Source: JBFHIJ01 sp041596515 (lineage in GTDB: Bacteria; Bacteroidota; Ignavibacteria; Kapaibacteriales; UBA2268). Taken from it: a stretch of DNA of 64,000 bases. This document shows positions 1 to 8,515 of this stretch, in pieces. How positions within the stretch are numbered: position 1 is the first letter of the stretch; each line of letters begins with the position of its first letter. The notes below the pieces were generated by a model. The model worked only from the letters and a program-made list of their open reading frames with translations. It did no database searches and had not been told where the DNA came from. Both the position numbers and the translations under genes were made by a program. The stretch is from NCBI GenBank assembly GCA_041596515.1, contig JBFHIJ010000002.1:1-64000 (forward strand). Direction: 5' to 3'.

Positions 1-111
1 ATTGAACTTTATAATACTTATAGACCTCACTTAGCTTTAAAGATGATGACTCCAGAGTATATACATAAAATCCCCGATAAAAATTTTACCAGGGATTATT
101 TTGATAATTAA
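1..111 (+). CDS. Transposase C-terminus (IS3-like, partial)
   Basis: The window opens inside a reading frame that ends at a TAA at 109-111. The 36 visible residues include YNTYRPHLAL, the signature near the C-terminus of the DDE integrase core (rve_3 type) in IS3-family transposases. The rest of the protein lies left of the window, so length, activity and frameshift status cannot be judged. The frame ends four bases before a candidate terminal inverted repeat, as in intact IS3 elements. Family assignment rests on this motif alone; IS481 or another rve-type element is possible. Confidence 0.7.
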   Translation: MELYNTYRPHLALKMMTPEYIHKIPDKNFTRDYFDN

Positions 112-114
112 ATC

Positions 115-139
115 TGTCAACTTATTTTAGGACGTTACA
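115..139 (+). repeat. Candidate right terminal inverted repeat of the IS element
   Basis: Just after the transposase stop, the segment running from TGTCAACTTA to GACGTTACA ends in CA. Read inward from outside it starts TGTAACGTCC, the 5'-TG...CA-3' end typical of IS3-family elements. The matching left repeat is outside the window, so the boundary is inferred and no target duplication could be confirmed. Confidence 0.45.
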
Positions 140-214
140 TAAAAAGGCTCTATAATGTATAATAAGTATAAATAATTATTTAGCTGATTTCCTTTTGCCA
201 GGTCTTCATTTATT

Positions 215-697
215 TTAGTATACCAGTGGAATATTATCTCTCATAGTAACTGATGATGGATAAGTACGGAAAAACTTATATTTTCCATTTTCTATTTCTA
301 TAGATGCCGTTATCCTTTGAGTAGCTTTTTCTCCTACATAAACCAAAGTGCCTTTGTATATCCATTTTCCTTTTGATTTCTCAGAAATAAAAATACCTGA
401 TAGTGGTTTAAGCGATTTTAGCTTTCCATATTTTTCAAGATTTAATTCCTGTGCTTTTTTATAAGCTGCATAGCCGAACTTAGATTTATAAGAGTTAGAC
501 AAAAAGTTGTCATAGGCATTCTTAAAGTAACCGTTACTAACTTGTTTTGCATAGGGAATAAATAAATCTTGCTCAAGCATTGGCGTTGTGTTGCTTTGCA
601 AATCTTTGGTCTGCATAAAACCAATTATTCCCATAACTGAAGTCAAAATAACAATTCCTGTAATCAAAAGTATATCATGTAAACGAGATTTAGTCAT
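215..697 (-). CDS. Membrane-anchored hypothetical protein
   Basis: A 160-residue protein with one hydrophobic N-terminal helix (about residues 9-28), after a short positively charged start, and a soluble remainder of about 130 residues. The body reads like a small helix-plus-sheet fold: YAKQVSNGYFKNAYDNFLS resembles the helical start of NTF2-like/DUF4878-type lipoprotein domains, and the C-terminal half alternates strands such as WIYKGTLVYVGEKA and ITASIEIENGKYKFF. There is no lipobox cysteine. It stands alone between the IS end and the divergent decarboxylase operon. I do not recognise the family; an extracytoplasmic NTF2-like role is only a guess. Confidence 0.65.
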   Translation of the reverse strand: MTKSRLHDILLITGIVILTSVMGIIGFMQTKDLQSNTTPMLEQDLFIPYAKQVSNGYFKNAYDNFLSNSYKSKFGYAAYKKAQELNLEKYGKLKSLKPLSGIFISEKSKGKWIYKGTLVYVGEKATQRITASIEIENGKYKFFRTYPSSVTMRDNIPLVY

Positions 698-1030
698 AGC
701 AAGTCCATATAAATTAAATACACATGATTTTGATAAAAAAGTTGTGTTTCTATAAATATTTTATGCAATTTGAATAAAGTATCACATAATATATTTGGCA
801 AAACAAAACAATAAACTATCAAAGTATAACGGGTTAATCGCCTTTCAAGTGTACTTTAAATTAGTATGGAATATATATTAAATCGTACTAATAGACTGAT
901 ATATCAAGCAAAAGTTACAAATTATCTCCAATCCGGTTATAATTTATTCCATGAGATTGGTAAATTTGCAGTCAACTATGTACTGGAAAAAAATATTCCT
1001 TTTTATTTCAATTTCTCTTGAGGAGAGGAA
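698..1030. other. Intergenic region upstream of the decarboxylase operon
   Basis: About 330 bases between divergent genes, presumably holding the promoters of both. Two imperfect dyads are visible: ATTAGTA/TACTAAT around 859-892, separated by about 19 nt, and CCAATC (928-933) with GATTGG (955-960). Either could be an operator, but both are short for such AT-rich DNA. I found no convincing TAnnTTTG box and no RNA gene or ORF. Confidence 0.4.
1020..1028 (+). promoter_or_regulatory. Ribosome binding site of mmdA
   Basis: GAGGAGAGG lies immediately before the ATG at 1031. It is a strong purine-rich Shine-Dalgarno sequence, notable because many Bacteroidota genes lack one, and it fixes the start. 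Confidence 0.75.
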
Positions 1031-2590
1031 ATGGCAATACAAGATAAGATTAAAGAATTGATGGAGATGCGTGAAAAAGCGCGTCTTGGTGGTGGGGTCA
1101 AAAGAATAGAATCCCAACACAAAAAAGGCAAATATACTGCCCGAGAAAGAATTGACATGCTTCTCGACGAAGGGTCATTCGAAGAATTTGATATGTTTGT
1201 TAGTCACCGTACTGTTGACTTCGGTTTGGACAAAGAAAGTTATTTGTCTGATGGTGTAGTAACAGGTTATGGTACAATTGATGGGCGTTTGGTTTATTTA
1301 TTCTCTCAAGATTTTACAGTTTTTGGTGGTTCACTTTCAGAGATGTTTGCACAAAAAATATGTAAAGTGATGGATCAAGCTCTTAAAGTTGGTGCACCTG
1401 TTATTGGTATCAATGATAGTGGTGGAGCTCGTATTCAAGAGGGTGTAAAATCATTGGGCGGATATGCTGATATCTTCCAAAGAAATATTAATGCATCAGG
1501 CGTTATACCTCAAATTTCTGCAATTTTTGGTCCTTGTGCCGGTGGTGCTGTTTACTCTCCTGCACTTACTGACTTTATCATCATGACTAAAGATACTTCT
1601 TACATGTTCGTGACCGGTCCGAAAGTAGTAAAAACTGTAACAAATGAAACAGTTACTTCTGAAGAACTTGGTGGAGCTATGGTTCACGCCACTAAATCAG
1701 GTGTCACTCATTTCGTAGCTGAAAATGAAGATGAAGGTCTTTTGTTAATAAGGAAATTATTATCATATATTCCATCTAATAACTTGGAAGAGCCACCTGC
1801 AGTAGTATGTGATGATCCAATAGACAGATTAGATGACGAATTAAATGAAATAGTTCCTGAAAATCCAAACAAACCGTATAATGTAAAAGATGTTATCCAT
1901 TCTATCGCAGATCATGGAGAATTCTTAGAAGTACATAGAAACTATGCTCAAAACATGGTAATCGGTTTTGCTAGATTTAATGGTATGTCAGCAGGTATCG
2001 TAGCTAACCAACCTAACTATTTGGCTGGTGTGTTAGATATTAACGCTTCTAGAAAAGCTGCTCGTTTTGTACGTTTTTGTGATGCTTTTAATATCCCAAT
2101 CGTTACTTTAGTGGATGTACCAGGATTCTTGCCGGGTACTGCTCAAGAATATGGTGGTATTATTTTACATGGTGCAAAACTTCTTTTTGCTTATGGTGAA
2201 GCTACAGTTCCTAAAGTAACTTGTATTTTGCGAAAAGCTTATGGTGGAGCATATGATGTGATGAGTTCTAAACATTTTCGCGGTGACATCAACTATGCTT
2301 GGCCAAACTCAGAAATCGCTGTAATGGGACCTAAAGGTGCTATCGAAGTACTACTGTCTCGTGAGCTTAATCAAATTTGCGATGAAGCAGAAAAAGTAAA
2401 ACTTATCATGAAAAAAGAAGAAGAATACAAGCAAAAATTTGCAAATCCTTATGTAGCTGCTAAATATGGTTACATTGATGATGTTATCGAACCAAGAAAT
2501 ACTCGTTTCCGTGTTATTCGTGCATTGCAAATGCTTGCTACTAAAAAAGATCTTAATTTACCTCGTAAACATTCAAACTTACCGTTATAA
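1031..2590 (+). CDS. mmdA: Methylmalonyl-CoA decarboxylase alpha subunit (carboxyltransferase)
   Basis: A 519-residue acyl-CoA carboxyltransferase of the PccB/MmdA family, normal length. It has two crotonase-like halves. GGARIQEG (131-138) and GPCAGGAVYSPA (from 167) form the N-half oxyanion/biotin site, and YGGAYDVMSSK (from 404) the C-half counterpart. The family moves carboxyl between methylmalonyl- or propionyl-CoA and biotin. The following genes encode a biotin carrier, a small membrane subunit and the sodium-pump beta subunit and no biotin carboxylase, so decarboxylation of (S)-methylmalonyl-CoA to propionyl-CoA coupled to Na+ export is the best reading. Substrate choice against glutaconyl-CoA or oxaloacetate is inferred from PccB-like sequence; a shared role as propionyl-CoA carboxylase beta is possible. 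Confidence 0.93.
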   Translation: MAIQDKIKELMEMREKARLGGGVKRIESQHKKGKYTARERIDMLLDEGSFEEFDMFVSHRTVDFGLDKESYLSDGVVTGYGTIDGRLVYLFSQDFTVFGGSLSEMFAQKICKVMDQALKVGAPVIGINDSGGARIQEGVKSLGGYADIFQRNINASGVIPQISAIFGPCAGGAVYSPALTDFIIMTKDTSYMFVTGPKVVKTVTNETVTSEELGGAMVHATKSGVTHFVAENEDEGLLLIRKLLSYIPSNNLEEPPAVVCDDPIDRLDDELNEIVPENPNKPYNVKDVIHSIADHGEFLEVHRNYAQNMVIGFARFNGMSAGIVANQPNYLAGVLDINASRKAARFVRFCDAFNIPIVTLVDVPGFLPGTAQEYGGIILHGAKLLFAYGEATVPKVTCILRKAYGGAYDVMSSKHFRGDINYAWPNSEIAVMGPKGAIEVLLSRELNQICDEAEKVKLIMKKEEEYKQKFANPYVAAKYGYIDDVIEPRNTRFRVIRALQMLATKKDLNLPRKHSNLPL

Positions 2591-2607
2591 AAAATTTGGG
2601 ATAAAAT

Positions 2608-3048
2608 ATGTTTGAATCATTAGTTCAGAATAGTATAGTTAAATTTCTTATTGCAGGGACTTCCCAAGCTTCTGAAAGGAGTGGGATAGATTTTAATCTT
2701 TCTGCAGCTTTTACTGAGCAATCTATTTCTATTACTATAGTTGGTTATTTTGTTGTTTTTGTTGCTTTGTTGATACTTTTTGGATCTATTGCAGCATTTA
2801 CTACAATAATGATTAATAAACAAAAGAAAAATATGGATGCTTCCGGTAAACAGAAAGGATCTGCAAAACGAGAAGACATAGAAATGACCGGTGATGTGAA
2901 TGCAGCCATTGCTTTAGCTCTTCACATGCACTTTGACGAAGCGCATGATTTTGAAAGTACAGTACTTACTATCGAAAAAGTGCAGAGACGTTACTCCCCA
3001 TGGAGTTCTAAAATTTATTCAATGAGAAGGTTCCCACGTCAATATTAA
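2608..3048 (+). CDS. Decarboxylase small membrane subunit (OadG/MmdD-like)
   Basis: A 146-residue protein with one strong transmembrane helix (about residues 46-70, YFVVFVALLILFGSIAAF), a lysine-rich stretch and a soluble tail ending YSPWSSKIYSMRRFP. This layout, single helix plus charged linker plus short tail, is that of OadG/MmdD, which tethers the cytoplasmic carboxyltransferase to the sodium pump. It starts 17 nt after mmdA and 13 nt before the biotin-carrier gene, in the usual operon position. The N-terminal 45 residues are Ser/Thr-rich and longer than in the simplest OadG proteins. Sequence conservation in this family is low, so the call depends on topology and context. Confidence 0.82.
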   Translation: MFESLVQNSIVKFLIAGTSQASERSGIDFNLSAAFTEQSISITIVGYFVVFVALLILFGSIAAFTTIMINKQKKNMDASGKQKGSAKREDIEMTGDVNAAIALALHMHFDEAHDFESTVLTIEKVQRRYSPWSSKIYSMRRFPRQY

Positions 3049-3061
3049 TCAGGAATATATA

Positions 3062-3496
3062 ATGAAGCAATACAAATTTACAATCCGTGGTAATAACTAC
3101 GACGTTGAAATCCAGAATATCGAAGATGATATTGCAACTTTAGAGGTAAATGGTACAACTTACGAAGTAGCAATTCACAGAGAGAAAAAAGTTTCAAAAA
3201 CTCCTAAGTTGGTTAGAGCAAGAACTGCTCCTACTAATGATTCTCTTTCCAGAACTAGTAACCCTGGTGGTGCCAAAGGTACAGGTCAGTTGAAAGCTCC
3301 ATTACCTGGGCTAATTTTAGCTCTTAAAGTTAAAGAAGGTGATGAAGTCCAAGTTGGACAAACAGTGTTGATCATGGAAGCTATGAAAATGGAAAATGAA
3401 ATCAAAGCTGATAGAGCCGGTAAAGTAACTTCTTTAAAAGTAAGCTTAGAGCAGTCAGTTCTTGAAGGTGATGTTCTAATGGAAATCGGGGGCTAA
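3062..3496 (+). CDS. mmdC: Biotin carboxyl carrier subunit
   Basis: A 144-residue biotin carrier. The C-terminal biotinyl-lipoyl domain (about residues 72-144) has the biotinylation motif EAMKMEN, with the modified lysine at 109. An N-terminal beta-rich segment and a proline/serine/glycine-rich flexible linker (about 48-80) let the domain swing between MmdA and the membrane pump. The length fits MmdC/OadA C-terminal-type carriers. It lies 13 nt after the small membrane subunit and 6 nt before mmdB. The gene does not encode a biotin ligase, and none is visible in the window. Confidence 0.93.
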   Translation: MKQYKFTIRGNNYDVEIQNIEDDIATLEVNGTTYEVAIHREKKVSKTPKLVRARTAPTNDSLSRTSNPGGAKGTGQLKAPLPGLILALKVKEGDEVQVGQTVLIMEAMKMENEIKADRAGKVTSLKVSLEQSVLEGDVLMEIGG

Positions 3497-3502
3497 TCTG
3501 AC

Positions 3503-4645
3503 ATGGAAGGTTTAATGCAATTCTGGAGATTCTCCGGATTTTACAATATGGAATGGGGTCACGTTGTAATGATCATAGTTGGGTTAGTGTTTATTACATT
3601 AGCTATCGTAAAAGACTATGAACCATTACTTTTAGTGCCTATTGGTTTTGGTATTTTGATGGGGAACATTCCTTTTGTTGAGAATATAGGCTTACAGCTA
3701 GGTATCTACGAAAGTGGTAGTGTTTTGAACTACCTGTATATGGGGGTAACGAAAGGTATTTATCCTCCTCTAATTTTCTTAGGTATAGGAGCGATGACAG
3801 ACTTTTCTGCCTTGCTATCCAATCCTAAACTTATGTTACTGGGTGCAGCTGCTCAGGTAGGTATTTTCTTAACATTTATGGCTGCTTTAGCGCTTGGTTT
3901 TTCTGTAGATGAAGCTGCTGCAATTGGTATTATCGGCGGTGCTGATGGTCCTACAGCTATCTTTATCTCTTCTAAACTTGCACCACATTTGATTGGTTCA
4001 ATTGCAATAGCTGCATATTCATATATGGCTCTTGTTCCGGTTATTCAACCGCCAATCATCAAACTTCTTTGCTCTAAAAAAGAAAGACTTATAAAAATGA
4101 AACCACCACGTGCGGTTTCTAAAGTTGAAAAAATAGTATTCCCAATCTTTGGTATGGTATTAACTACTTTTATTTCACCGGGCGCATTACCACTACTTGG
4201 TATGTTGTTCTTTGGTAACTTACTGAAAGAATCTGGTGTAACTAAAAGACTTGCGGATACTGCTAGTAAACAAATGATTGATTCAGTTACAATTTTGCTT
4301 GGAGTTACGGTAGGTGCATCAACTCAAGCAACTACATTTTTAACACCTGACTCTATAATGATTTTTGTACTTGGTGCAGTATCATTTATGATAGCAACTG
4401 CCGGAGGGCTTTTGTTTGCAAAATTTATGAATTTGTTCTTGAAAGATGGAAACAAATTGAATCCAATGATTGGCGCTGCAGGTGTTTCTGCGGTTCCTGA
4501 TAGTGCTCGTGTGGTACATTCATTAGGACAAGAATATGATTCTTCTAACTATCTACTTATGCACGCTATGGCTCCTAACGTTGCCGGTGTAATTGGTTCT
4601 GCAGTAGCTGCAGGTATCCTGCTTAGTTTCTTACTAGGTGCATAG
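3503..4645 (+). CDS. mmdB: Sodium-pumping decarboxylase beta subunit
   Basis: A 380-residue polytopic protein of the OadB/MmdB/GcdB family, predicted to have about nine to eleven membrane helices. It decarboxylates carboxybiotin and exports Na+. The family hallmark GGADGPTAIF is present, with the presumed ion-binding aspartate at 148, along with the second conserved block AGVSAVPDSARVV and the C-terminal NVAGVIGSAVAAG. It follows mmdC by 6 nt and closes the operon before a strong hairpin terminator. GTG or ATG starts a few residues inside would be possible, but the chosen ATG leaves a natural operon gap. Confidence 0.93.
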   Translation: MEGLMQFWRFSGFYNMEWGHVVMIIVGLVFITLAIVKDYEPLLLVPIGFGILMGNIPFVENIGLQLGIYESGSVLNYLYMGVTKGIYPPLIFLGIGAMTDFSALLSNPKLMLLGAAAQVGIFLTFMAALALGFSVDEAAAIGIIGGADGPTAIFISSKLAPHLIGSIAIAAYSYMALVPVIQPPIIKLLCSKKERLIKMKPPRAVSKVEKIVFPIFGMVLTTFISPGALPLLGMLFFGNLLKESGVTKRLADTASKQMIDSVTILLGVTVGASTQATTFLTPDSIMIFVLGAVSFMIATAGGLLFAKFMNLFLKDGNKLNPMIGAAGVSAVPDSARVVHSLGQEYDSSNYLLMHAMAPNVAGVIGSAVAAGILLSFLLGA

Positions 4646-4680
4646 TCTATAGTTTTGTTATAGGATTAAGATAAAATATA

Positions 4681-4720
4681 AAAACTGCCTCAAAATCTCC
4701 AAGATATTGAGGCAGTTTTT
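4681..4720. terminator. Bidirectional terminator between mmdB and nth
   Basis: A perfect 13-bp stem (4681-4693 with 4707-4719) encloses a 13-nt loop. The stem starts with A-rich and ends with T-rich DNA, so it can stop transcripts from both convergent genes. Confidence 0.88.
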
Positions 4721-4738
4721 AAATATAATCTTCCTGAT

Positions 4739-5371
4739 TTAAATTCCTATCTTTTTACATTCTTCTGAAACTACACACTTATCACATTTAGCCTTTCTAA
4801 CACAAACTTTTCTACCATGATTAATAAAATAATGAGTAAATGTTACCCATAGATTTTTATCTATAAATTTCATCAGTTCGAATTCAATTTTTACAGCATC
4901 TTTGGTAGCAACAAATCCCATTCTGTTGCTTAGGCGAATAACGTGAGTATCAACAACTATTCCAGGTGTATCAAAACAATGCCCGAGGAGAACGTTTGCT
5001 GTCTTTCTGCCCACTCCCGGGAGTTTCAGCAAGTTTTCCATTGTATTAGGTACATTCCCTCCATACTCGTTAATAATCATATTACAGGCGCCTACTATGT
5101 TTTTAGATTTAGCTCTGAAAAATCCGGTAGAATAAATGTCCTTTTCTAACTCTGTTATTGGTACTTTGAGATAGTCATCGGGAGTTAGATATTTTGCAAA
5201 AAGATCTTTAGTTACTATATTTACTCTGGCATCTGTGCATTGGGCTGAAAGTATAGTCGCAACTAACAGCTCAAATGGATTGCTGAAGTCCAATTGAATT
5301 TTTACATCAGGATACTCTTTTGCTAATCTATTTATAATAAAAGACATTCGTTGCTTTTTACTGCGTATCAT
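4739..5371 (-). CDS. nth: Endonuclease III
   Basis: A 210-residue base-excision repair glycosylase/AP lyase for oxidised pyrimidines. The helix-hairpin-helix LPGVGRKTANVLLG carries the catalytic lysine (K123) and VDTHVIRLSNRMG the catalytic aspartate (D141). A C-terminal four-cysteine [4Fe-4S] loop follows, but its spacing is C-x5-C-x2-C-x5-C, one residue shorter in the first gap than the usual C-x6-C. The frame could start at 5413, but the ATG at 5371 gives the family's normal N-terminus and overlaps the preceding glycosyltransferase by 14 nt, implying co-transcription. The function is well supported; only the cluster spacing is odd. Confidence 0.93.
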   Translation of the reverse strand: MIRSKKQRMSFIINRLAKEYPDVKIQLDFSNPFELLVATILSAQCTDARVNIVTKDLFAKYLTPDDYLKVPITELEKDIYSTGFFRAKSKNIVGACNMIINEYGGNVPNTMENLLKLPGVGRKTANVLLGHCFDTPGIVVDTHVIRLSNRMGFVATKDAVKIEFELMKFIDKNLWVTFTHYFINHGRKVCVRKAKCDKCVVSEECKKIGI

Positions 5372-6017
5372 TTTTAACACCAATCTGATTACAAATACTA
5401 TCAGGAGACTCACGGTTATATATATACGTCTCCAAAGAAGTTTTACCTATTAGATGATTAGCATCTTTTATTCTCTGATAAAACTCATAATCACAGCCAA
5501 ATTTATTATGGAAACCACCAATGCTAGTAAAGAGTTCTGTTCGTACGAAAAACGTACCATTTATATAACACTCGCTTAAGTGAATTGACTGCGTCGGGTC
5601 TTTACAGTCAGGGACGAAAGGGCTGCCAATTATTTTTACTCCGCCATACAGCATATCCAAACTTGGATTTTGGAATATAATTCTCTTTCTAAGCTCTAAA
5701 TGCTGTGGGTGATATAAATCATCATCGTCCAGAAAAGTAACAAAAAAACCTGATGCTATACTGGCACCTAAATTCTTAGAAAGATAAGGTCCTGTATTAT
5801 TTTTAAAAATATATTTGAATCTCGTATCGTTTCTTAGTATATAGTCAATGCTAGAAATAGCAGGAATGTCCGAACCATCATCAATAATGATGCACTCCCA
5901 ATCGGTTTCAGTTTGTAGTAGCAAGGATTCTATTGCTTTAGCTAAACAAATACTTCTGTTATACGTAGATATAATTACAGAAAATAGTGGTTTTTTATTT
6001 ACATAAATATTTTTCAT
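5358..6017 (-). CDS. Family 2 glycosyltransferase
   Basis: A 219-residue GT-A glycosyltransferase. The N-terminus FSVIISTYNRS and IIIDDGSD form the nucleotide-sugar site, and FLDDDDLYHP holds the DxD metal motif. The C-terminal part (GTFFVRTELFTSIGGF, then CDYEFYQRI) is typical of family 2 acceptor-side regions. There is no membrane segment, so it is a cytosolic or peripheral enzyme. Donor and acceptor cannot be told, and no polysaccharide cluster surrounds it; its partner downstream is nth, with a 14-nt overlap. Only 15 bp separate its start from the divergent kinase at 6033, so its promoter probably lies within that kinase gene. Confidence 0.85.
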   Translation of the reverse strand: MKNIYVNKKPLFSVIISTYNRSICLAKAIESLLLQTETDWECIIIDDGSDIPAISSIDYILRNDTRFKYIFKNNTGPYLSKNLGASIASGFFVTFLDDDDLYHPQHLELRKRIIFQNPSLDMLYGGVKIIGSPFVPDCKDPTQSIHLSECYINGTFFVRTELFTSIGGFHNKFGCDYEFYQRIKDANHLIGKTSLETYIYNRESPDSICNQIGVKNDTQ

Positions 6018-6032
6018 TACTAAGATTTGAAT

Positions 6033-7127
6033 ATGAATAATAAAGCAAAAATATTAATAGTTGACGACTTACCCAAAAATCTTATGATGCTTGGCGCATA
6101 TTTAAAAGCCGAAGGTTTTGATGTTGATATCATTGACGACTCCGAAAAAGTTATTGAGCATTTAGAGAATCATAATATAGACCTTTTATTGTTAGATGTT
6201 ATGATGCCAAAAATCAATGGCTTTGAGCTTTGTACAATGATTAAAGATAAAGATAATATAAAAGATATCCCTATTATTTTCTTGACTGCACTTACTGACT
6301 CTGAAAATATTATCAAAGCATTTGAAGTTGGAGGCGTAGATTATCTCAAAAAACCTTTTCAAATAACTGAGTTAATGGCAAGAGTAAAAACTCAAATAGA
6401 CAATAAGAAATATAGGGAAAGACTTGAACATCTGAATGCTACAAAAGATAAGTTCTTCTCCATTTTAGCTCATGATTTGAAAAATCCTATATCATCGATA
6501 AAAAGTTCTGTGGATATCATGAGTCGAGATTACCATGAATTTACTGATATTGAAAGAATGTCGTATTTAGAAAGTTTGAAGGATACTACTGAAAATGTTT
6601 TTGATTTACTTCAAAACTTGTTGGCTTGGTCACGTACGCAGACGAACAGAATTGAATTTAATCCTGAAATATTTGATTTGCGATTAGTGGTTGAAAACAT
6701 CACTTCGTTGCTTTTCCAGCAAGCCAACTTAAAATCTATTACACTGGAACATTCTATAGATGATGAGACAGAAGTCTTTGCTGATGTAAATATGATTGCA
6801 ACCGTAATTAGAAATTTAATTTCTAACTCTATAAAATTTACTCCTGAAAGAGGGAAAATAAAGATATATAGTCAAAATAATGAAGATGACAGCATAAGTA
6901 TATACGTTGAAGATAATGGCGTTGGAATTGATGAAAATAAAATACCAAAACTATTTTCTATCGCTTCAAACTATTCTACTCTAGGTACAAATTCAGAAAA
7001 GGGAACTGGTTTGGGGCTTATTTTATGCAAAGAATTCATTGATAAAAACGATGGAACTATACAGGTAACAAGCCAAGAGAATAAAGGGACAACTTTTATA
7101 CTTAATTTGCCTACTAAAATTATGTAA
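6033..7127 (+). CDS. Receiver-histidine kinase hybrid
   Basis: A 364-residue protein with an N-terminal receiver (LLLLDVMMP, phospho-acceptor D55) fused to a histidine kinase: HisKA with ILAHDLKNP (H147) and HATPase_c with NLISNSIKFTPE (N box), DNGVGI (G1) and GTGLGLILCKEF (G2). It has no sensor, membrane or output domain, so its signal must come through phosphorylation of the receiver or a partner. It resembles the kinase at 15272-16387 in order and length. The frame extends to a TTG at 6027, but the ATG at 6033 is preferred. It stands divergent to the glycosyltransferase, followed by rsmG after 59 nt. Confidence 0.9.
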   Translation: MNNKAKILIVDDLPKNLMMLGAYLKAEGFDVDIIDDSEKVIEHLENHNIDLLLLDVMMPKINGFELCTMIKDKDNIKDIPIIFLTALTDSENIIKAFEVGGVDYLKKPFQITELMARVKTQIDNKKYRERLEHLNATKDKFFSILAHDLKNPISSIKSSVDIMSRDYHEFTDIERMSYLESLKDTTENVFDLLQNLLAWSRTQTNRIEFNPEIFDLRLVVENITSLLFQQANLKSITLEHSIDDETEVFADVNMIATVIRNLISNSIKFTPERGKIKIYSQNNEDDSISIYVEDNGVGIDENKIPKLFSIASNYSTLGTNSEKGTGLGLILCKEFIDKNDGTIQVTSQENKGTTFILNLPTKIM

Positions 7128-7186
7128 ATGGCAAAAAAAATCATTATCTTGCTGTTTATATATAGACACTTTAAATTGGGAAGGAT

Positions 7187-7849
7187 ATGGATTTTGTTGA
7201 ATTTTGGACGCTATGCTCGGCAAATGAAATTGTATTAGATTTAGACCAAATTGAAACATTCAAACGCTTTCACAAAGAGCTACTATATTGGAATGAAAAA
7301 GTAAATCTAATTTCCAGAAAAGACATGGAAAATGTGATAGAAAGGCATCTTATTCATTCGCTTACTATCCTAAAGTATTTAAAAATAGACGATAAAGCAA
7401 GGGTATTAGATATAGGTACCGGTGGGGGATTTCCAGGTATTCCGCTTTCGATAGCACAGCCTAAAGCGCATTTCTTATTAGCAGATTCTATTGCAAAAAA
7501 AATTAAGTTAACTGATATGTTTGCTAAACATACCGGAAATCGACTCGTAAAGACTTTTTCAGGTCGAGTAGAAAATTTAGTTAATGACAAAAATTATTTG
7601 AATCATTTTGATATAATTACTGCCAGAGCAGTGTCAAAGACTTATAATTTAATAGAATTTTCCGAAAAGCTATTGAAAAAAGGAGGGCAGTATTATCTGC
7701 TCAAAGGTGGTGACTTGACCGAAGAAATTGAAATGACAAAGGATTTATATCCTAAAGCTCAAATAAAAGAAATACCTATTGATTTTCGTGGTGTGGATTG
7801 GTTTAAAAATGAAGATAAGAAAATATTGGTTGTGAAAAATGTTAAATAA
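7187..7849 (+). CDS. rsmG: 16S rRNA (guanine-527-N7)-methyltransferase
   Basis: A 220-residue RsmG/GidB methyltransferase that methylates N7 of G527 of 16S rRNA using S-adenosylmethionine. The N-terminal helical region LLYWNEKVNLISRKD and the SAM-binding glycine loop VLDIGTGGGFPGIPLSI are diagnostic, and ITARAVS lies in the catalytic half. Length is normal. It overlaps the next gene by 11 nt, so it is probably translated as part of an operon with the DUF4159 and DUF4175 genes, an unusual pairing because rsmG often sits with gidA or parAB. Confidence 0.95.
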   Translation: MDFVEFWTLCSANEIVLDLDQIETFKRFHKELLYWNEKVNLISRKDMENVIERHLIHSLTILKYLKIDDKARVLDIGTGGGFPGIPLSIAQPKAHFLLADSIAKKIKLTDMFAKHTGNRLVKTFSGRVENLVNDKNYLNHFDIITARAVSKTYNLIEFSEKLLKKGGQYYLLKGGDLTEEIEMTKDLYPKAQIKEIPIDFRGVDWFKNEDKKILVVKNVK

Positions 7850-8510
7850 GATTTTTAAATTTTTTTTTGTTCTTATATTAGGCTCTGCAATAGCTTTTGG
7901 TGTGGAGCAGGTATCAAGTGATTTCCAAATAGCCAGAGTAAAATATTCAGGGGGGGGAGATTGGTATAATGATCCTTCTGCTGAAGAAAATCTACTTGCT
8001 TATGTTAGAGCTAATACTAATATATCTGTGAATCCTAAATACACTTTTGTAGAGTTAACCTCTCCCAAACTGTTTGAGTATCCTGTATTGTTTATTACAG
8101 GGCATGGGAATTTGAAGTTTACAGATGAAGAAGCAAAAAATCTGCATACTTATTTAGTCAACGGTGGATTTTTGTATATAGATGATGACTATGGATTAGA
8201 TCCTTATATTCGCAAGGAAATGAAGAAGGTATTTTCGGATCAGGAGTTTGTTGAATTACCTTTTTCGCATGGTATTTATCATTGTCATTATGATTTTCCT
8301 AATGGACCACCTAAAACTCATGAACATGACGATAAAAATCCAAAGGGGTTTGGTATGTTTCATGATGGCAGACTTTGTGTTTATTATACTTTTGAATCGA
8401 ACCCTAGCGATGGGTGGGCTGATGAGAGAGTGCACAGTGATTCAGAAAAAGTTAGAGAAACGGCTTTAAAATTTGGGACAAATATAGTTGTCTGGGCATT
8501 AACTAAATAG
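7839..8510 (+). CDS. DUF4159 exported protein
   Basis: A 223-residue protein with a signal peptide (residues 1-20, hydrophobic FKFFFVLILGSAIAFG). The mature part matches DUF4159: QIARVKYSGGGDWYNDP near the start, LFITGHGNLKFTDEE, then NGGFLYIDDDYGLD and a His-rich segment SHGIYHCHYDFPNG. Its Rossmann-like look recalls glutamine amidotransferase-type folds, but I see no catalytic cysteine. In many bacteria DUF4159 genes sit near MoxR ATPase, DUF58 and BatA-type genes; here the neighbour is a DUF4175 giant 5 nt downstream, suggesting the two act together in the periplasm or envelope. Biochemical function is unknown. Confidence 0.85.
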   Translation: MLNKIFKFFFVLILGSAIAFGVEQVSSDFQIARVKYSGGGDWYNDPSAEENLLAYVRANTNISVNPKYTFVELTSPKLFEYPVLFITGHGNLKFTDEEAKNLHTYLVNGGFLYIDDDYGLDPYIRKEMKKVFSDQEFVELPFSHGIYHCHYDFPNGPPKTHEHDDKNPKGFGMFHDGRLCVYYTFESNPSDGWADERVHSDSEKVRETALKFGTNIVVWALTK

Positions 8511-8515
8511 ATAAT

